A stretch of DNA of 64,000 nucleotides from Sphingomonas sp. S2M10 (GCF_012650175.1 NZ_JAAILI010000048.1:51042-115041), one strand, 5' to 3'; shown: positions 34,655 to 43,848, counted from the first letter of the stretch. The notes: generated by a model not told the origin, from the letters alone. A program made the numbers and translations.

Positions 34655-35404
34655 ATGCGTAGGATCATTCTCGCGCTGGCGCTGGGCGCCACGCTCTCGG
34701 GCTGCGGTGCGGTCGGCCGGCTCAAGTCGGTGGGCAAGGCGCCGAAGCTGACGACGATGGAACCCGTCGACGCGCCCGATGTCGAGCCGTCGCTGGCCTC
34801 GCCGCTGGATCGTTCGAACCGCGTTCGGCCCGAGCAGCCGGCCAATGCGCCGAGCGCATCGCTGTTCCGCACGGGTGCCGGTGCCTTTTTCCGCGACCAG
34901 CGCGCCGGGAAGGTGGGCGACATCCTGACGATCCGCATCGCGATCGCGGATCGCGCGGACATCGGCAACAACACGTCCAGGACGCGCGGCGGCACCGAGA
35001 CGAGCGGTATCGCCGGCCTGCTGGGGCTGCAGACGCCGATTCAGAAGCTGACCAACAGCGATCCCTCCAAACTCGTCGACACGAGCTCGGGCTCCAAATA
35101 CAGCGGCGGCGGCACCACCGTGCGATCGGAGACGATCAACATGACGATGGCCGCCATCGTCACGCAGGTGCTGCCCAACGGCAATCTGATGATCCGCGGC
35201 CGCCAGGAAGTGCGGGTGAACTTCGAGATGCGCGAGCTGATCGTCACCGGCATCATCCGGCCCGAGGACATCGCCCGCGACAATTCGATCCAGCACAGCC
35301 AGATCGCCGAGGCGCGCGTGATCTACGGCGGCAAGGGCCAGCTGACCGATGCGCAGCAGGCGCGCTGGGGGCAGCAGATCTACGACGCGCTTTTTCCGTT
35401 CTGA
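34655..35404 (+). CDS. flgH: Flagellar L-ring lipoprotein FlgH
   Basis: The 249-residue outer-membrane protein has a lipoprotein signal ending in the lipobox LSGC. The L-ring domain follows (GDILTIRIAIADRADIGNNT, VLPNGNLMIRGRQEVRVNFE, GIIRPEDIARDNSI). It is last in the operon; a terminator hairpin lies 30 bp downstream. Confidence 0.95.
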   Translation: MRRIILALALGATLSGCGAVGRLKSVGKAPKLTTMEPVDAPDVEPSLASPLDRSNRVRPEQPANAPSASLFRTGAGAFFRDQRAGKVGDILTIRIAIADRADIGNNTSRTRGGTETSGIAGLLGLQTPIQKLTNSDPSKLVDTSSGSKYSGGGTTVRSETINMTMAAIVTQVLPNGNLMIRGRQEVRVNFEMRELIVTGIIRPEDIARDNSIQHSQIAEARVIYGGKGQLTDAQQARWGQQIYDALFPF

Positions 35405-35433
35405 CGGCCGAACACCAGTTTATCGAACGAGCA

Positions 35434-35464
35434 GGGGCTCGCCGGACATCCGGCGGGCCCCTTT
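35434..35464 (+). terminator. Rho-independent terminator after flgH
   Basis: A 13-bp stem with one wobble pair, GGGGCTCGCCGGA / TCCGGCGGGCCCC, followed by TTT. The U-run is short. Confidence 0.75.
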
Positions 35465-35560
35465 CGCATTTACCGGATATTTATCTTAATCTTGCGGTAA
35501 CCATCAAAATTTTCACGACTATTTTGCTGGACCCGATTTTCTTCCCACAATGAGCGTGCA

Positions 35561-35573
35561 GGGCATTTTGCCC
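35561..35573. promoter_or_regulatory. Dyad GGGCATTTTGCCC upstream of flagellin
   Basis: Inverted repeat with arms GGGCA/TGCCC and a 3-base centre, 66 bp before the flagellin start. It is a shorter relative of the GGCA-N5-TGCC dyads at 16549, 32628 and 45524. Another inverted repeat, GACCCGGGTC, lies at 35594-35603. Confidence 0.45.
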
Positions 35574-35638
35574 GGTCGCGGGTCGGCGCTTCCGACCCGG
35601 GTCGCAGAAGCGGCTCTAGATCCTAGAAGGAAATTATC

Positions 35639-36496
35639 ATGGCATTTTCGGTTAACACGAACGTCGGCGCGATGGCGGCTCTCCAGAGCCTGACTTCGAC
35701 CCAGAAGGACCTGGCCACCACCCAGAGCCGCATCAACACCGGCATGGCGGTGTCCTCGACCAAGGACGACTCGGCACAGTACACGATCGCGCAGGGCCTC
35801 CGTGGCGACCTGGGCGGCCTCAAGGCGGTTTCGTCGTCGCTCAGCCGCGCCAAGAGCGTGACCGACGTCGCCGTTGCCGGCGCCGAGCAGATCTCCGACA
35901 TCGTCAACCAGATGAAGGCGAAGGCCACGCAGGCGGCTGACGCTGGTATCGACACCGCGACCCGTGACGCCCTGAACAAGGACTTCACCGCGCTGCGTGA
36001 CCAGATCAGCACGATCGTCAACGCGTCGGACTTCAACGGCACGAACCTGCTGAAGGCTTCGGGCGGCACCGTGACCGCGCTGCAGTCGCTGCAGGACTCG
36101 GACACGAGCTCGGCCACCACCTGGAACCCGGACTCGCTCAGCGTGGCGAACCAGGGTCTGGATCTCGGCGGTTCGACGATCACCGTCGCTTCGACCGGCC
36201 AGATCAACACCCAGGCCGCCGCCCAGACGATGGTCGACACCCTGACGGCCACCCAGGCGAACCTGAAGACCACGCTCAGCACGCTCGGTGCGGCTTCGCG
36301 CAAGATCGACGCGCAGTCGACCTTCACCAGCAAGCTGTCGGACGTGATCGACGGCGGCATCGGCAACCTTGTCGACGCCGACCTGGCGAAGGAATCTGCG
36401 CGCCTGCAGGCCCTGCAGGTCAAGCAGCAGCTCGGTGTTCAGGCTCTGTCGATCGCCAACCAGGCGCCGCAGACGATCACGTCGCTGTTCCGCTAA
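35639..36496 (+). CDS. fliC: Flagellin
   Basis: The 285-residue filament subunit has the conserved N-terminal (VNTNVGAMAALQSL, TSTQKDLATTQSRINTGM) and C-terminal (AKESARLQALQVKQQLGVQA, LSIANQAPQTITSLFR) D0/D1 helices. The middle domain is very short, typical of alphaproteobacterial flagellins. AAGGAA precedes the ATG. It is the only flagellin in the window, flanked on both sides by terminators, so it is a single-gene unit. FlbT, encoded at 16092, is expected to act on its mRNA. Confidence 0.96.
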   Translation: MAFSVNTNVGAMAALQSLTSTQKDLATTQSRINTGMAVSSTKDDSAQYTIAQGLRGDLGGLKAVSSSLSRAKSVTDVAVAGAEQISDIVNQMKAKATQAADAGIDTATRDALNKDFTALRDQISTIVNASDFNGTNLLKASGGTVTALQSLQDSDTSSATTWNPDSLSVANQGLDLGGSTITVASTGQINTQAAAQTMVDTLTATQANLKTTLSTLGAASRKIDAQSTFTSKLSDVIDGGIGNLVDADLAKESARLQALQVKQQLGVQALSIANQAPQTITSLFR

Positions 36497-36536
36497 TAGC
36501 CCAAGGCCCCAACCCTGGGGGGCCGAAGGCTTGCGG

Positions 36537-36572
36537 GGGCCGGGATGGTTCGCCATCCCGGCCCTTTTTTTT
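36537..36572 (+). terminator. Strong rho-independent terminator after flagellin
   Basis: The stem GGGCCGGGATGG / CCATCCCGGCCC around TTCG is followed by eight T. The UUCG tetraloop makes it very stable. Confidence 0.95.
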
Positions 36573-36608
36573 GCCCGCGTTCATCGCGGGTACTATGGTT
36601 TCCGCTTC

Positions 36609-36614
36609 TATAAT
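36609..36614 (+). promoter_or_regulatory. Flagellar-type -10 box
   Basis: CCGCTTCTATAATGATGG, 24 bp before the TTG start at 36638. Same CGCTTCTATAAT string as the fliL promoter. Confidence 0.6.
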
Positions 36615-36637
36615 GATGGGAAACTGGGAGATCGGCG

Positions 36638-37039
36638 TTGTTCCCGAGGATTCGCGAAATCACCGATGCCTTTGGCGGGCGCCTGCGCGTCAGCGTCGAA
36701 GAGCATCCCTCGGGCGCGCTCGTCGTCGTCGAGCGCCCCGATCTGGGCGGGCGCCCCCGCATCCTGCTGGACGGGTATGGCGTCGACGTGCTGGCCGGCT
36801 ACATCATGTCGGCACGGCTCTCGGTGCCGCAGGGCCTGCCTGACGAGCATGTCGATGGGATGTTTGCCACCCGTTTCCGGCTCGAGCTGGACCCCAGCGC
36901 GGCGCTGGTGCTCAGCCAGGAAGGCGCCGCGGGGCTGGAAATCTCCGCTCCGTTCTGGGATCGCCTCTATGCCGAGCTGTGCATCGTCGCCGCCCATGCG
37001 CGCGAATTGACCCGCCGCGCCGAAGCGCGCGTCCACTAG
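36638..37039 (+). CDS. Unknown protein behind a flagellar-type box
   Basis: A 133-residue soluble protein that I do not recognise. It has an N-terminal mixed domain (ITDAFGGRLRVSVEEHPSGA, LILLDGYGVDVL-like) and a basic C-terminus (ELTRRAEARVH). The start is TTG 36638, seven bases after GGGAG. The TATAAT box 24 bp upstream is nearly identical to the fliL box, so it is a candidate new flagellar or motility gene. It follows flagellin after a strong terminator and is monocistronic. Confidence 0.65.
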   Translation: MFPRIREITDAFGGRLRVSVEEHPSGALVVVERPDLGGRPRILLDGYGVDVLAGYIMSARLSVPQGLPDEHVDGMFATRFRLELDPSAALVLSQEGAAGLEISAPFWDRLYAELCIVAAHARELTRRAEARVH

Positions 37040-37661
37040 ACGCGCCGACGGCGTGCCGCCGCAGCGCACGCATTTACGTTCGCTGCGTACGGGCCGCGGG
37101 TCGGAAATCGCGGGAAGCGCATCTTCACGCAGGATGAGACCGCGCCACGCCGCGGAAGCAGGCGGAGCCGCTGCACCCGCCGCCAGGGCTAATCCGTCCG
37201 CGCTATTCGACGCACGCGGGCTCGATCGCCCGCGAGGTGCATCGAGCTTTCCCGGATACGAGATCGTTCGCGCCGGCGCGGCAATAGCCGATGGCCGCCG
37301 CTCCCGCGATCGATGCGGTGCGATGCGCGCCGCCATCGATCGGGAGGGAAGGAGAGGCCGCGGTTGCAGGCGTGGCAGGCCGCGAGGATTCAGGCGGAGA
37401 AGGCGCGCGGAGACGCGGCGGTGCATCGGCACAAATGCGAGCGGCAGGCCAGTTGGGGGGAACTGACCTGCCGCCATGCCGAGCAGGGGGGTGCTCGGCA
37501 AATTGGGAAGCGAGAGGATCGTGAGGGGATCGGAACGTCCTCGTTGCTTCTGATTTCTCTATATCGCAAATTTGGTCGGGTGAGAAACGAAACCCGCATT
37601 ATCGAGGTACAGGATTTGTACTTAGGGAAGGAGCCGTACACTCCGACATCTACTAGAATGG
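37040..37661. other. 620-bp gap with no supported gene
   Basis: No open frame here shows a recognisable protein, codon bias or start signal. The last 100 bp before 37662 are AT-rich relative to the surroundings (for example TTTCTCTATATCGCAAATTTG near 37555). It lies between the 36638 gene and the end of flgD, and could be a decayed gene or a site of past insertion. Confidence 0.5.
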
Positions 37662-38324
37662 TTATTTTGCGATGCGCAAAATCATGCTGGTCGGATATTG
37701 GGCTCCATTCACCGATACCACCGGTGCACCATTTAGCATTTGCACGTCGGTAACCTTGCCGATGGCCTTCGCCGTCGTGGTGATCTTCGCACCCGCGTCG
37801 GTCGTGCCGCTGAGGGTGAGCTGATACAGCCCGTCCGTGTATTTGGTGCCGGAGCTGCTCGTCCCGTCCCAGCTGAACTGGCCCGAGGTTCCGGTCACGT
37901 CGAGGTTGAACGTATCGACCTTGGTGCCCTTCGCATCGGTCAGCGTCGCGGTCAGCTTGGTGATCGCGTTGGGCGCGCTCCATTCCCACTGTGCCGGCGC
38001 CGTGGCGCTCAGGCCCGCCTTGTCCGAATCGAGCTGCACCGGCTGGCCGATCATCGACGAACTGGTGGTGAGCGACGTCATGTTCAGACCCGACAGGATC
38101 GAGTTCAGCGTCTTGTTCTGCGTGATCGACTGCTCGACCTGCGAATACTGGACGAGCTGCTGCGTATACTGCGCGCTGTCCATCGGGTTCATCGGATCCT
38201 GGTTCTGCATCTGGGTGGTCAGCAGCTTCAGGAAGAGGTTGTAGTCGGCCGTGAGCTTGGAGCTGGAAGCGTCGGTAACGCTCTGTGCCGTGGTCTGCGT
38301 AGTGGCCGAAGAGACGAGGGTCAT
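37662..38324 (-). CDS. flgD: Flagellar hook capping protein FlgD
   Basis: The 220-residue scaffold caps the growing hook. The conserved N-terminal region (NLFLKLLTTQMQNQDPMNPM, AQYTQQLVQYSQVEQ) and a C-terminal FLG-Ig-like domain (FSWDGTSSSGTKYTDGLYQL) are present. It follows fliK by 16 bp in the same operon, driven by the box at 40008. Confidence 0.95.
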   Translation of the reverse strand: MTLVSSATTQTTAQSVTDASSSKLTADYNLFLKLLTTQMQNQDPMNPMDSAQYTQQLVQYSQVEQSITQNKTLNSILSGLNMTSLTTSSSMIGQPVQLDSDKAGLSATAPAQWEWSAPNAITKLTATLTDAKGTKVDTFNLDVTGTSGQFSWDGTSSSGTKYTDGLYQLTLSGTTDAGAKITTTAKAIGKVTDVQMLNGAPVVSVNGAQYPTSMILRIAK

Positions 38325-38340
38325 GCGCTACTCCTGAGCG

Positions 38341-39963
38341 TTAGGCGATGAGATCGACCTGGCCATCGCCGCGGATCGGGCGATAGGCGGCGGTCTGTGC
38401 GTCGGGTTCGTCGCGGAACTGCTGATGGCCGCCGCGCGAGTGCTGCTGGCCGCCGGACTGTCCGTTGCCGCCGCCGCCCGTGCCGCCGTCGCGGCTCTCG
38501 AAGCGGAAGCTGCCGGCGTCGCTGCGGATGCCGGCCTGGTCGAGCGCACGGCCCAGCTCGGGGGCGTCCTGGCGGAGCAGGTCGAGCGTGTGCTGGCTTT
38601 CGGCACGCATCGTCGCCTGAACGCGGCCCTTGTCGTCAAACGCCAGCGTCACCTCGACGCGCCCGAGTTCGGCCGGGTTCAGGCGGACGCGCAGCGTGTC
38701 CTCGCCGGCATCGACCTTGCGGGCGATCTCGACGCCAAGGGTGCGGCCCAGTTCGCCCGGGCGTGCGTTGACGACCGGCTCGGCGGCAGCGGCGGCGGCG
38801 GTGCTCGGCGCTGCGGCGGCGAACGGCGCAGGGGCAGCGGCCACCGGCATTGCGCCGGTGCCATGATCGTTCGTCGCGGCGAGCTGCTGGGCGAAGGATT
38901 GCTGGCCCTGGTCGCTCGGGGCGCCGCCGTCGTTCGGATTGCCATGAGCGGAGCTGGTAGCGACGGGGCGGGCGAGATCGGCGATCTTGTCGCCGCCGGT
39001 CTGCCCCGGCGCGGCTTCGGTCACGGCGGCGGTATCGATTCTGGCATGGCGCGGCGCCGTCACGGCGCCGGCCTTGCCCTGAACAGCCGGCTGTGCCGCG
39101 GCAGGCTGTGCGGCAGCAGGCTGGGGCTGCGCGACCGGAGTCGCGAGCGGCTGCACCGGGGCGGCTGCCGCGGCGGCCGTTGCCGCCGTTGCCGCGGTGA
39201 CGTCCGGCACCCCCAGCACCATTGCTGCGGGATCGAGGTCCACATGCTTCACGTTCTTCGCGCCGCCGCGTGACGGCGCCGCGGGTTTCTTCCCCGGAAG
39301 GGTGGGCTCGGGCTGCTCGGCCGCCTCGGCCGTCTCGGCTGGCAGCACCGCTGCCGTCTCCACCATGGCCGGCGCCGCATCCATCACCGGCAGGACGGCC
39401 GATGGAGTCGCCGCGGTCGGCTTGGGCTGCACGGTATTCGCTGCGGGTGCGATGGGCTGCGCCGGGGTAGCGGCGGCCGCGATGGGCTGCGACGGAATCA
39501 TTGTGGGCGCTTCGGGCGCGGCCGGCAACACATCGGCCGAAACCGGCATGCCGGCGGTGTCGACGGACTTGCCCTGCGCGGCGGCAAGCGCCTTGGCGAC
39601 CGCGTCGGCGAGCGGGTTGCCGCCGGTCGCCACCGGCGGCGTCATCGCGCCGGGTGCGGACGTGGCGAGCAACTGCGCCATTGCGACCTGCGGACGCTCG
39701 CCGGGCAGTGTGCCGGCCGAATTGGCGGTGCCGGGCAGGAGCGGCGCGGTGCCGGGCAGGAGCGGCGCACTGGTCGCGGCGGGCAGCATCGGCGTGCCGA
39801 GCTCAGGCAGTCCGGCCGGCATGTCGAGCACCGGCGATCCCTGCACGGCGCCCACCGATGTCGCCCCGAGCAGCCCGGCAAAGCCGGTTCCGGCGGCGGC
39901 ATCGACAGTGCCTCCCTGCGCTGCAGGGATGGACAAGGGGAAGCCGATGTTCGTGACGTTCAT
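38341..39963 (-). CDS. fliK: Flagellar hook-length control protein FliK
   Basis: The 540-residue protein is a long Ala/Pro/Thr-rich ruler segment followed by the conserved C-terminal switch domain (TLRVRLNPAELGRVEVTLAF; RAESQHTLDLLRQDAPELGR, ALDQAGIRSD). It ends export of hook subunits by acting on FlhB. The unstructured N-terminal two thirds is the usual low-conservation ruler. It heads the fliK-flgD unit. Confidence 0.93.
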   Translation of the reverse strand: MNVTNIGFPLSIPAAQGGTVDAAAGTGFAGLLGATSVGAVQGSPVLDMPAGLPELGTPMLPAATSAPLLPGTAPLLPGTANSAGTLPGERPQVAMAQLLATSAPGAMTPPVATGGNPLADAVAKALAAAQGKSVDTAGMPVSADVLPAAPEAPTMIPSQPIAAAATPAQPIAPAANTVQPKPTAATPSAVLPVMDAAPAMVETAAVLPAETAEAAEQPEPTLPGKKPAAPSRGGAKNVKHVDLDPAAMVLGVPDVTAATAATAAAAAAPVQPLATPVAQPQPAAAQPAAAQPAVQGKAGAVTAPRHARIDTAAVTEAAPGQTGGDKIADLARPVATSSAHGNPNDGGAPSDQGQQSFAQQLAATNDHGTGAMPVAAAPAPFAAAAPSTAAAAAAEPVVNARPGELGRTLGVEIARKVDAGEDTLRVRLNPAELGRVEVTLAFDDKGRVQATMRAESQHTLDLLRQDAPELGRALDQAGIRSDAGSFRFESRDGGTGGGGNGQSGGQQHSRGGHQQFRDEPDAQTAAYRPIRGDGQVDLIA

Positions 39964-40007
39964 GCAGTCGCCTCGTGCGCACGGCCGAAAAGAGGCCGTT
40001 CCAAACC

Positions 40008-40013
40008 ATTATA
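40008..40013 (-). promoter_or_regulatory. Flagellar-type -10 box of fliK-flgD
   Basis: Minus-strand GATCATCCTATAATGG, 45 bp before the fliK ATG, within the short flhA-fliK gap. Confidence 0.6.
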
Positions 40014-40041
40014 GGATGATCGCCGGATCGATCGTTGCGGG

Positions 40042-42123
40042 TCAGCCAATTACCCCGAGCGCGCGGATGCGGGCGCGGGCGTGAATCTCGTTCTGCGACA
40101 GCACCACGGTCGCCGGACGCACGCGCTCGATGATCGAGCGGACGAACGGGCGGATCGACGGGCTGGTGAGCAGGCACGGGATCTCGCCGTCCTGCGCCAG
40201 CCGATCATAGGTCTCGCGCACCGCGCCGATGAACTGCTGGAGCGCGGAGGGCGCCATCGCCAGCTGGCGATCGTCGCCGGCGCCCAGGATGCTGTCCGCA
40301 AAGGCCTGGTCCCAATCGGCCGAAAGCGTGACCACCGGAATCGCGTCGCCCCGCGCCTGCGAGGCGCTGATCTGGCGGGCGAGGCGGCTGCGGACATGCT
40401 CGGTAATGGTGGTCAGATTGTTGGAGAGCGGCGCCGATTCCGCGATGCCTTCCAGGATCGTCGGGATGTCGCGGATCGAGATGCCCTCGGCGAGCAGGTT
40501 CTGCAGGATGCGCTGAACGCTCGATACCGAGACCTTGGACGGGATGATGTCCGCCACCAGCTTTTCCGATTCCTTGTGGACCTCGGTCAGCAGCTTCTGC
40601 GTCTCGGTATAGGAGAGCAGGTCGGCGATATTGTCCTTCACCAGCTCCGTCAGGTGCGTGGCGATGATCGTGCCGCAATCGACCACGGTAAGGCCGCGGA
40701 AGCCCGCCTCGTCGCGCAGCTCGCGATCAATCCACAGCGCGGGCAGGCCGAACACCGGTTCCTTGGTCTGCTCGCCCGGCAGGCCGACGGGGCCGCCGCC
40801 CGGGTTGATCAGCAGCAGCTTCTCCAGCCGGATGTCGCCGCGCGCCGCCTCGGTTTCCTTGATCGAGATGACATATTCGTTGGGCTTGAGGCCCATATTG
40901 TCGATGATCCGCACCGACGGCAGCACGAAACCATATTCGGTTGCCATCTGGCGGCGCAGCGCGCGGACCTGGTCGTCGAGCCGCGGTTCGCGCGTATCGT
41001 CGTTGATCATCGGCAGCAGGGCGTATCCGATCTCGATGCGGACCGCGTCGATCGCCAGCGTCTCGGAGATCGGCTGCTCGACCGCCTGCGACTGGGCTAC
41101 TTCCTGCGCCGCCTGGATGCGTTCGCGCGCGGCCTTGGCGGTGGAGCGGCGCGACATCTCCCAGGCGACCCAGCCCGACAGCGCCGAGAAGGCGGCGAAC
41201 GGGATGAAGGGAAGACCCGGCATCAGCGCCAGCGCACCCATCAGGAACGACACCATGCCGAACGCCTTGGGGTAGCGGCCGAGCTGGTCGCCCAGCGCCG
41301 CGCCGGTCTTGCCGGCGACGCCGCCCTTGGAGACGAGCAGGCCCGCCGCGGTCGACACGATCAGCGCCGGGATCTGGCTGACCAGGCCGTCGCCGGCGGT
41401 GAGCACGGTATAGGTGCGGAACGCCTCGCCGATCGGCACGCCGTGCTCGATCACGCCGATGCCGAGGCCCACGACGATGTTGATCGCGGTGATCAGCAGG
41501 CCCGCGACCGCGTCGCCCTTCACGAACTTGGAGGCACCGTCCATCGCGCCGTAGAAGCCGCTTTCGGCCTCCACCTCGGCGCGGCGGGCCTTGGCCTGTT
41601 CCTCGTTGATCATGCCGGCGGAGAGATCGGCGTCGATCGCCATCTGCTTGCCGGGCATGGAGTCGAGGCTGAAGCGCGCGGCGACTTCGGCGATGCGGCC
41701 GGCGCCCTTGGTGATGACGACGAAGTTGATCACCACCAGGATCATGAAGATGGTGAGGCCGATGATGGTCTCGCCGCCCATCAGGAACTCGCCAAAGGCC
41801 CCGATCACGCCGCCGGCGGCATCGGGACCTTCATGGCCGTGGCCGAGGATCAGGCGCGTCGAGGCGAGGTTGAGGCCCAGCCGCAGCATCGTCGCGATCA
41901 GCAGGATCGTCGGGAAGGCGCTGAGCTCCAGCGGCTTCTCGATGAACAAAGCCGTCATCAGGATCATCACCGAGACGGTGATCGACAGGGCGAGCCCCAT
42001 GTCGAGCATCCAGCCCGGCATCGGCAGGATCAGCATCGCGATGATCGCGATCACGCCGCCGGCCAGCGCCATGTCGCGGTTGGCGCCGATGCGGTCGAGG
42101 AACTTCAGGACGACGGGAGGCAT
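40042..42123 (-). CDS. flhA: Flagellar export gate protein FlhA
   Basis: The 693-residue protein has eight N-terminal membrane segments, the FHIPEP signature region (RFSLDSMPGKQMAIDADLSA, GFYGAMDGASKFVKGDAVAG), and a C-terminal cytoplasmic ring domain (YLLPMI-like, ILQNLLAEGISIRDIPTILE, RLARQI). It forms the nonameric export gate. It follows flbD by 23 bp, probably the end of the fliF-fliN-flbD-flhA operon. Confidence 0.96.
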   Translation of the reverse strand: MPPVVLKFLDRIGANRDMALAGGVIAIIAMLILPMPGWMLDMGLALSITVSVMILMTALFIEKPLELSAFPTILLIATMLRLGLNLASTRLILGHGHEGPDAAGGVIGAFGEFLMGGETIIGLTIFMILVVINFVVITKGAGRIAEVAARFSLDSMPGKQMAIDADLSAGMINEEQAKARRAEVEAESGFYGAMDGASKFVKGDAVAGLLITAINIVVGLGIGVIEHGVPIGEAFRTYTVLTAGDGLVSQIPALIVSTAAGLLVSKGGVAGKTGAALGDQLGRYPKAFGMVSFLMGALALMPGLPFIPFAAFSALSGWVAWEMSRRSTAKAARERIQAAQEVAQSQAVEQPISETLAIDAVRIEIGYALLPMINDDTREPRLDDQVRALRRQMATEYGFVLPSVRIIDNMGLKPNEYVISIKETEAARGDIRLEKLLLINPGGGPVGLPGEQTKEPVFGLPALWIDRELRDEAGFRGLTVVDCGTIIATHLTELVKDNIADLLSYTETQKLLTEVHKESEKLVADIIPSKVSVSSVQRILQNLLAEGISIRDIPTILEGIAESAPLSNNLTTITEHVRSRLARQISASQARGDAIPVVTLSADWDQAFADSILGAGDDRQLAMAPSALQQFIGAVRETYDRLAQDGEIPCLLTSPSIRPFVRSIIERVRPATVVLSQNEIHARARIRALGVIG

Positions 42124-42146
42124 GGGCTGCTACCGGAAATGGGAGG

Positions 42147-43478
42147 TCAGGGGGCTGGCGAGACGGCGATGCCGGCTTCGATGAAGCTGCGCAGCTTGTT
42201 GCGCATCGTCCGCACCGAAATGCCGAGGATGTTGGAGGCCGAGGTGCGGTTGCCGTGGCAGCGCTCCAGCGTCTGCAGGATCAGCTCGCGCTCCACCTCT
42301 TCCACCGTGCGGCCGACCAGGCTGTTGATGTCCAAGGGATTGGTCTCTGTGTTGAGTTCGGCGAGCGGGGTGCCGTCGGCACGCACCAGATCGCCCGGCG
42401 TGATCGCGGCGCCGCGGCCGAGCAGGATGGCGCGGTGCACCGTCTCGTCCAGCTCGCGGATGTTGCCCGGCCAGGCATAGCGCTGGAGCAGCGCGAGCGC
42501 CTCGTCGGTAAAGGCACGCGGGGGCAGGCCATCGACTTCGGCATGGCGCTTGGCGAAATAGCGGGCGAGGGCGAGGATGTCCTCGCCGCGGGAGCGCAGG
42601 GGCGGCACCTCGACGCGTACCAGGCCCAGGCGCACCATCAGGTCCGCACGGAAGGTGCCGCTGTCGACGAGCGCGTCGAGATTGAGGCTGGAAGTGGCGA
42701 TCAGCCGGCCGTGGAACGGGATCAGATCGTTGCCGGCAAGGCGGCGGAACTGCTGCTTCTGGAGCACGTCGTGCAGCTTCGCCTGCAGCGCGGGCGAGAG
42801 CATGCCGACCTCGCGGAGCAGTACCGTGCCGTGTCCGGCCTTTTCCAGCCGGCCGATGCGGCGAGCGACGGCACCGGGAAAGGCGCCGGCCTCATGGCCG
42901 AACAGCTCGGATTCGAGCACGTCGGGCGCCACGCCGGCGCATTCGGCCACCAGCATCGGCTGGGGACGGCCCGAGGCATCGTGGACCGCCCGCGCCATCA
43001 TTTCCTTGCCACTGCCCTTTTCGCCGGTGATCAGCACAGGGGCGGCGCTCGGCGCGACGCCGGCGGCGAGCGACAGGGCGCGGGCGAGCGCGGGATGGCC
43101 GCCGATCCAGGCCGGTGCCTTGCGCTCGACCACCGAGGCGATAGCCGCCGCGATGAGCTCGCGCTGCGGGGGGAGGGGCACGTAATCGCGGGCGCCTGCG
43201 CGGATCGCCGCCACCGCGCGCTCCGCCGGTGCGTCGATGCCGCAGGCGAGCACCGCGATGGTGAAGCGCTCGGCGCGAATGCTCGCCATGAATCCGGTGA
43301 TGTCTGCGTCGACGTCGATCATGACCAGGTCGGCGCCGCCCTGGCGCAGCTCGACCAGCCCGTCCTCGGGCGTGTCGGCCATCGCCACCTCGGCGCCGGC
43401 ACTGCGCGCCAGTTCCGCGGCGAGGCGGAACTCGCTACCCGGCGCGCCGATCAGGAGCATGCGGATCGGGTTTGCCAT
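42147..43478 (-). CDS. flbD: FlbD/FleQ-type regulator with degenerate sigma-54 activation motifs
   Basis: The 443-residue NtrC-family protein has a degenerate receiver (residues 1-115, without the paired acidic residues), an AAA+ domain (~125-370) and a Fis-type helix-turn-helix (~410-435, GNRTSASNILGISVRTMRNK). Walker A is intact (GEKGSGKE, 152-159). The sigma-54 contact loop reads GAFPGA (198-203) instead of GAFTGA, and Walker B reads LLREVG (220-225), with Arg in place of the catalytic-site Asp. The sensor I Asn is Ser (ATSS). It is therefore unlikely to activate sigma-54, though it should bind DNA. Its ATG overlaps the fliN stop. Confidence 0.9.
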   Translation of the reverse strand: MANPIRMLLIGAPGSEFRLAAELARSAGAEVAMADTPEDGLVELRQGGADLVMIDVDADITGFMASIRAERFTIAVLACGIDAPAERAVAAIRAGARDYVPLPPQRELIAAAIASVVERKAPAWIGGHPALARALSLAAGVAPSAAPVLITGEKGSGKEMMARAVHDASGRPQPMLVAECAGVAPDVLESELFGHEAGAFPGAVARRIGRLEKAGHGTVLLREVGMLSPALQAKLHDVLQKQQFRRLAGNDLIPFHGRLIATSSLNLDALVDSGTFRADLMVRLGLVRVEVPPLRSRGEDILALARYFAKRHAEVDGLPPRAFTDEALALLQRYAWPGNIRELDETVHRAILLGRGAAITPGDLVRADGTPLAELNTETNPLDINSLVGRTVEEVERELILQTLERCHGNRTSASNILGISVRTMRNKLRSFIEAGIAVSPAP

Positions 43479-43837
43479 CAGCGATCGGGCCGCACGATTT
43501 CGGTGAGCGTCACGCCCAGCGCGTTGTCGATCAGGACGACTTCGCCGCGGGCGATCAGCCGGTCGTTGACGAAAATGTCGACCGGTTCGCCGACCCGGCG
43601 GTCCAGTTCGAGCACGGTGCCCGAGCTGAGCGCGAGCAGATCACCGATCGGCATCCGCGCGCGGCCGAGCACGGCCTGCACCTTGACCGGCACGTCGTGC
43701 ACCGCTTCCAGCCCGGCGCTGCCGCCATGGGCGTCGGGCGTGCTGCCCGGCAGTTCGAAGTCCTCGAAGTCCGGGACCGAAGCCGGCTGGGGCTCGGGGC
43801 CGTCCGACGGGATGATGTCGTGGGGATCGATCGTCAT
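43478..43837 (-). CDS. fliN: Flagellar motor switch protein FliN
   Basis: The 119-residue C-ring protein ends in a SpoA domain: VPVKVQAVLGRARMPIGDLL, ELDRRVGEPVDIFVNDRLIA, GEVVLIDNALGVTLTEIV. The first 45 residues are acidic and flexible. It lies 11 bp after fliF and overlaps flbD by one base (TGATG). Confidence 0.95.
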   Translation of the reverse strand: MTIDPHDIIPSDGPEPQPASVPDFEDFELPGSTPDAHGGSAGLEAVHDVPVKVQAVLGRARMPIGDLLALSSGTVLELDRRVGEPVDIFVNDRLIARGEVVLIDNALGVTLTEIVRPDR

Positions 43838-43848
43838 CTGCTAAAATC

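Noticed and set aside
35461..35640. Sigma-54 type promoter for flagellin (-24 GG, -12 GC)
   Set aside because: I looked for GG-N10-GC with TGGCAC/TTGC context before flagellin, fliF, fliL, flgE and flgI by eye. The GGCA...TGCC dyads have the wrong spacing (8 bases between GG and GC). A motif scan would be needed to exclude it fully.
37053..37466. Rightward 137-codon open frame in the gap after the 36638 gene
   Set aside because: Its product is Arg/Gly/Pro-rich low-complexity with no start signal and no domain; treated as chance.
40081..42480. 799-codon rightward open frame
   Set aside because: Antisense to flhA and the end of flbD; composition is that of a shadow frame.
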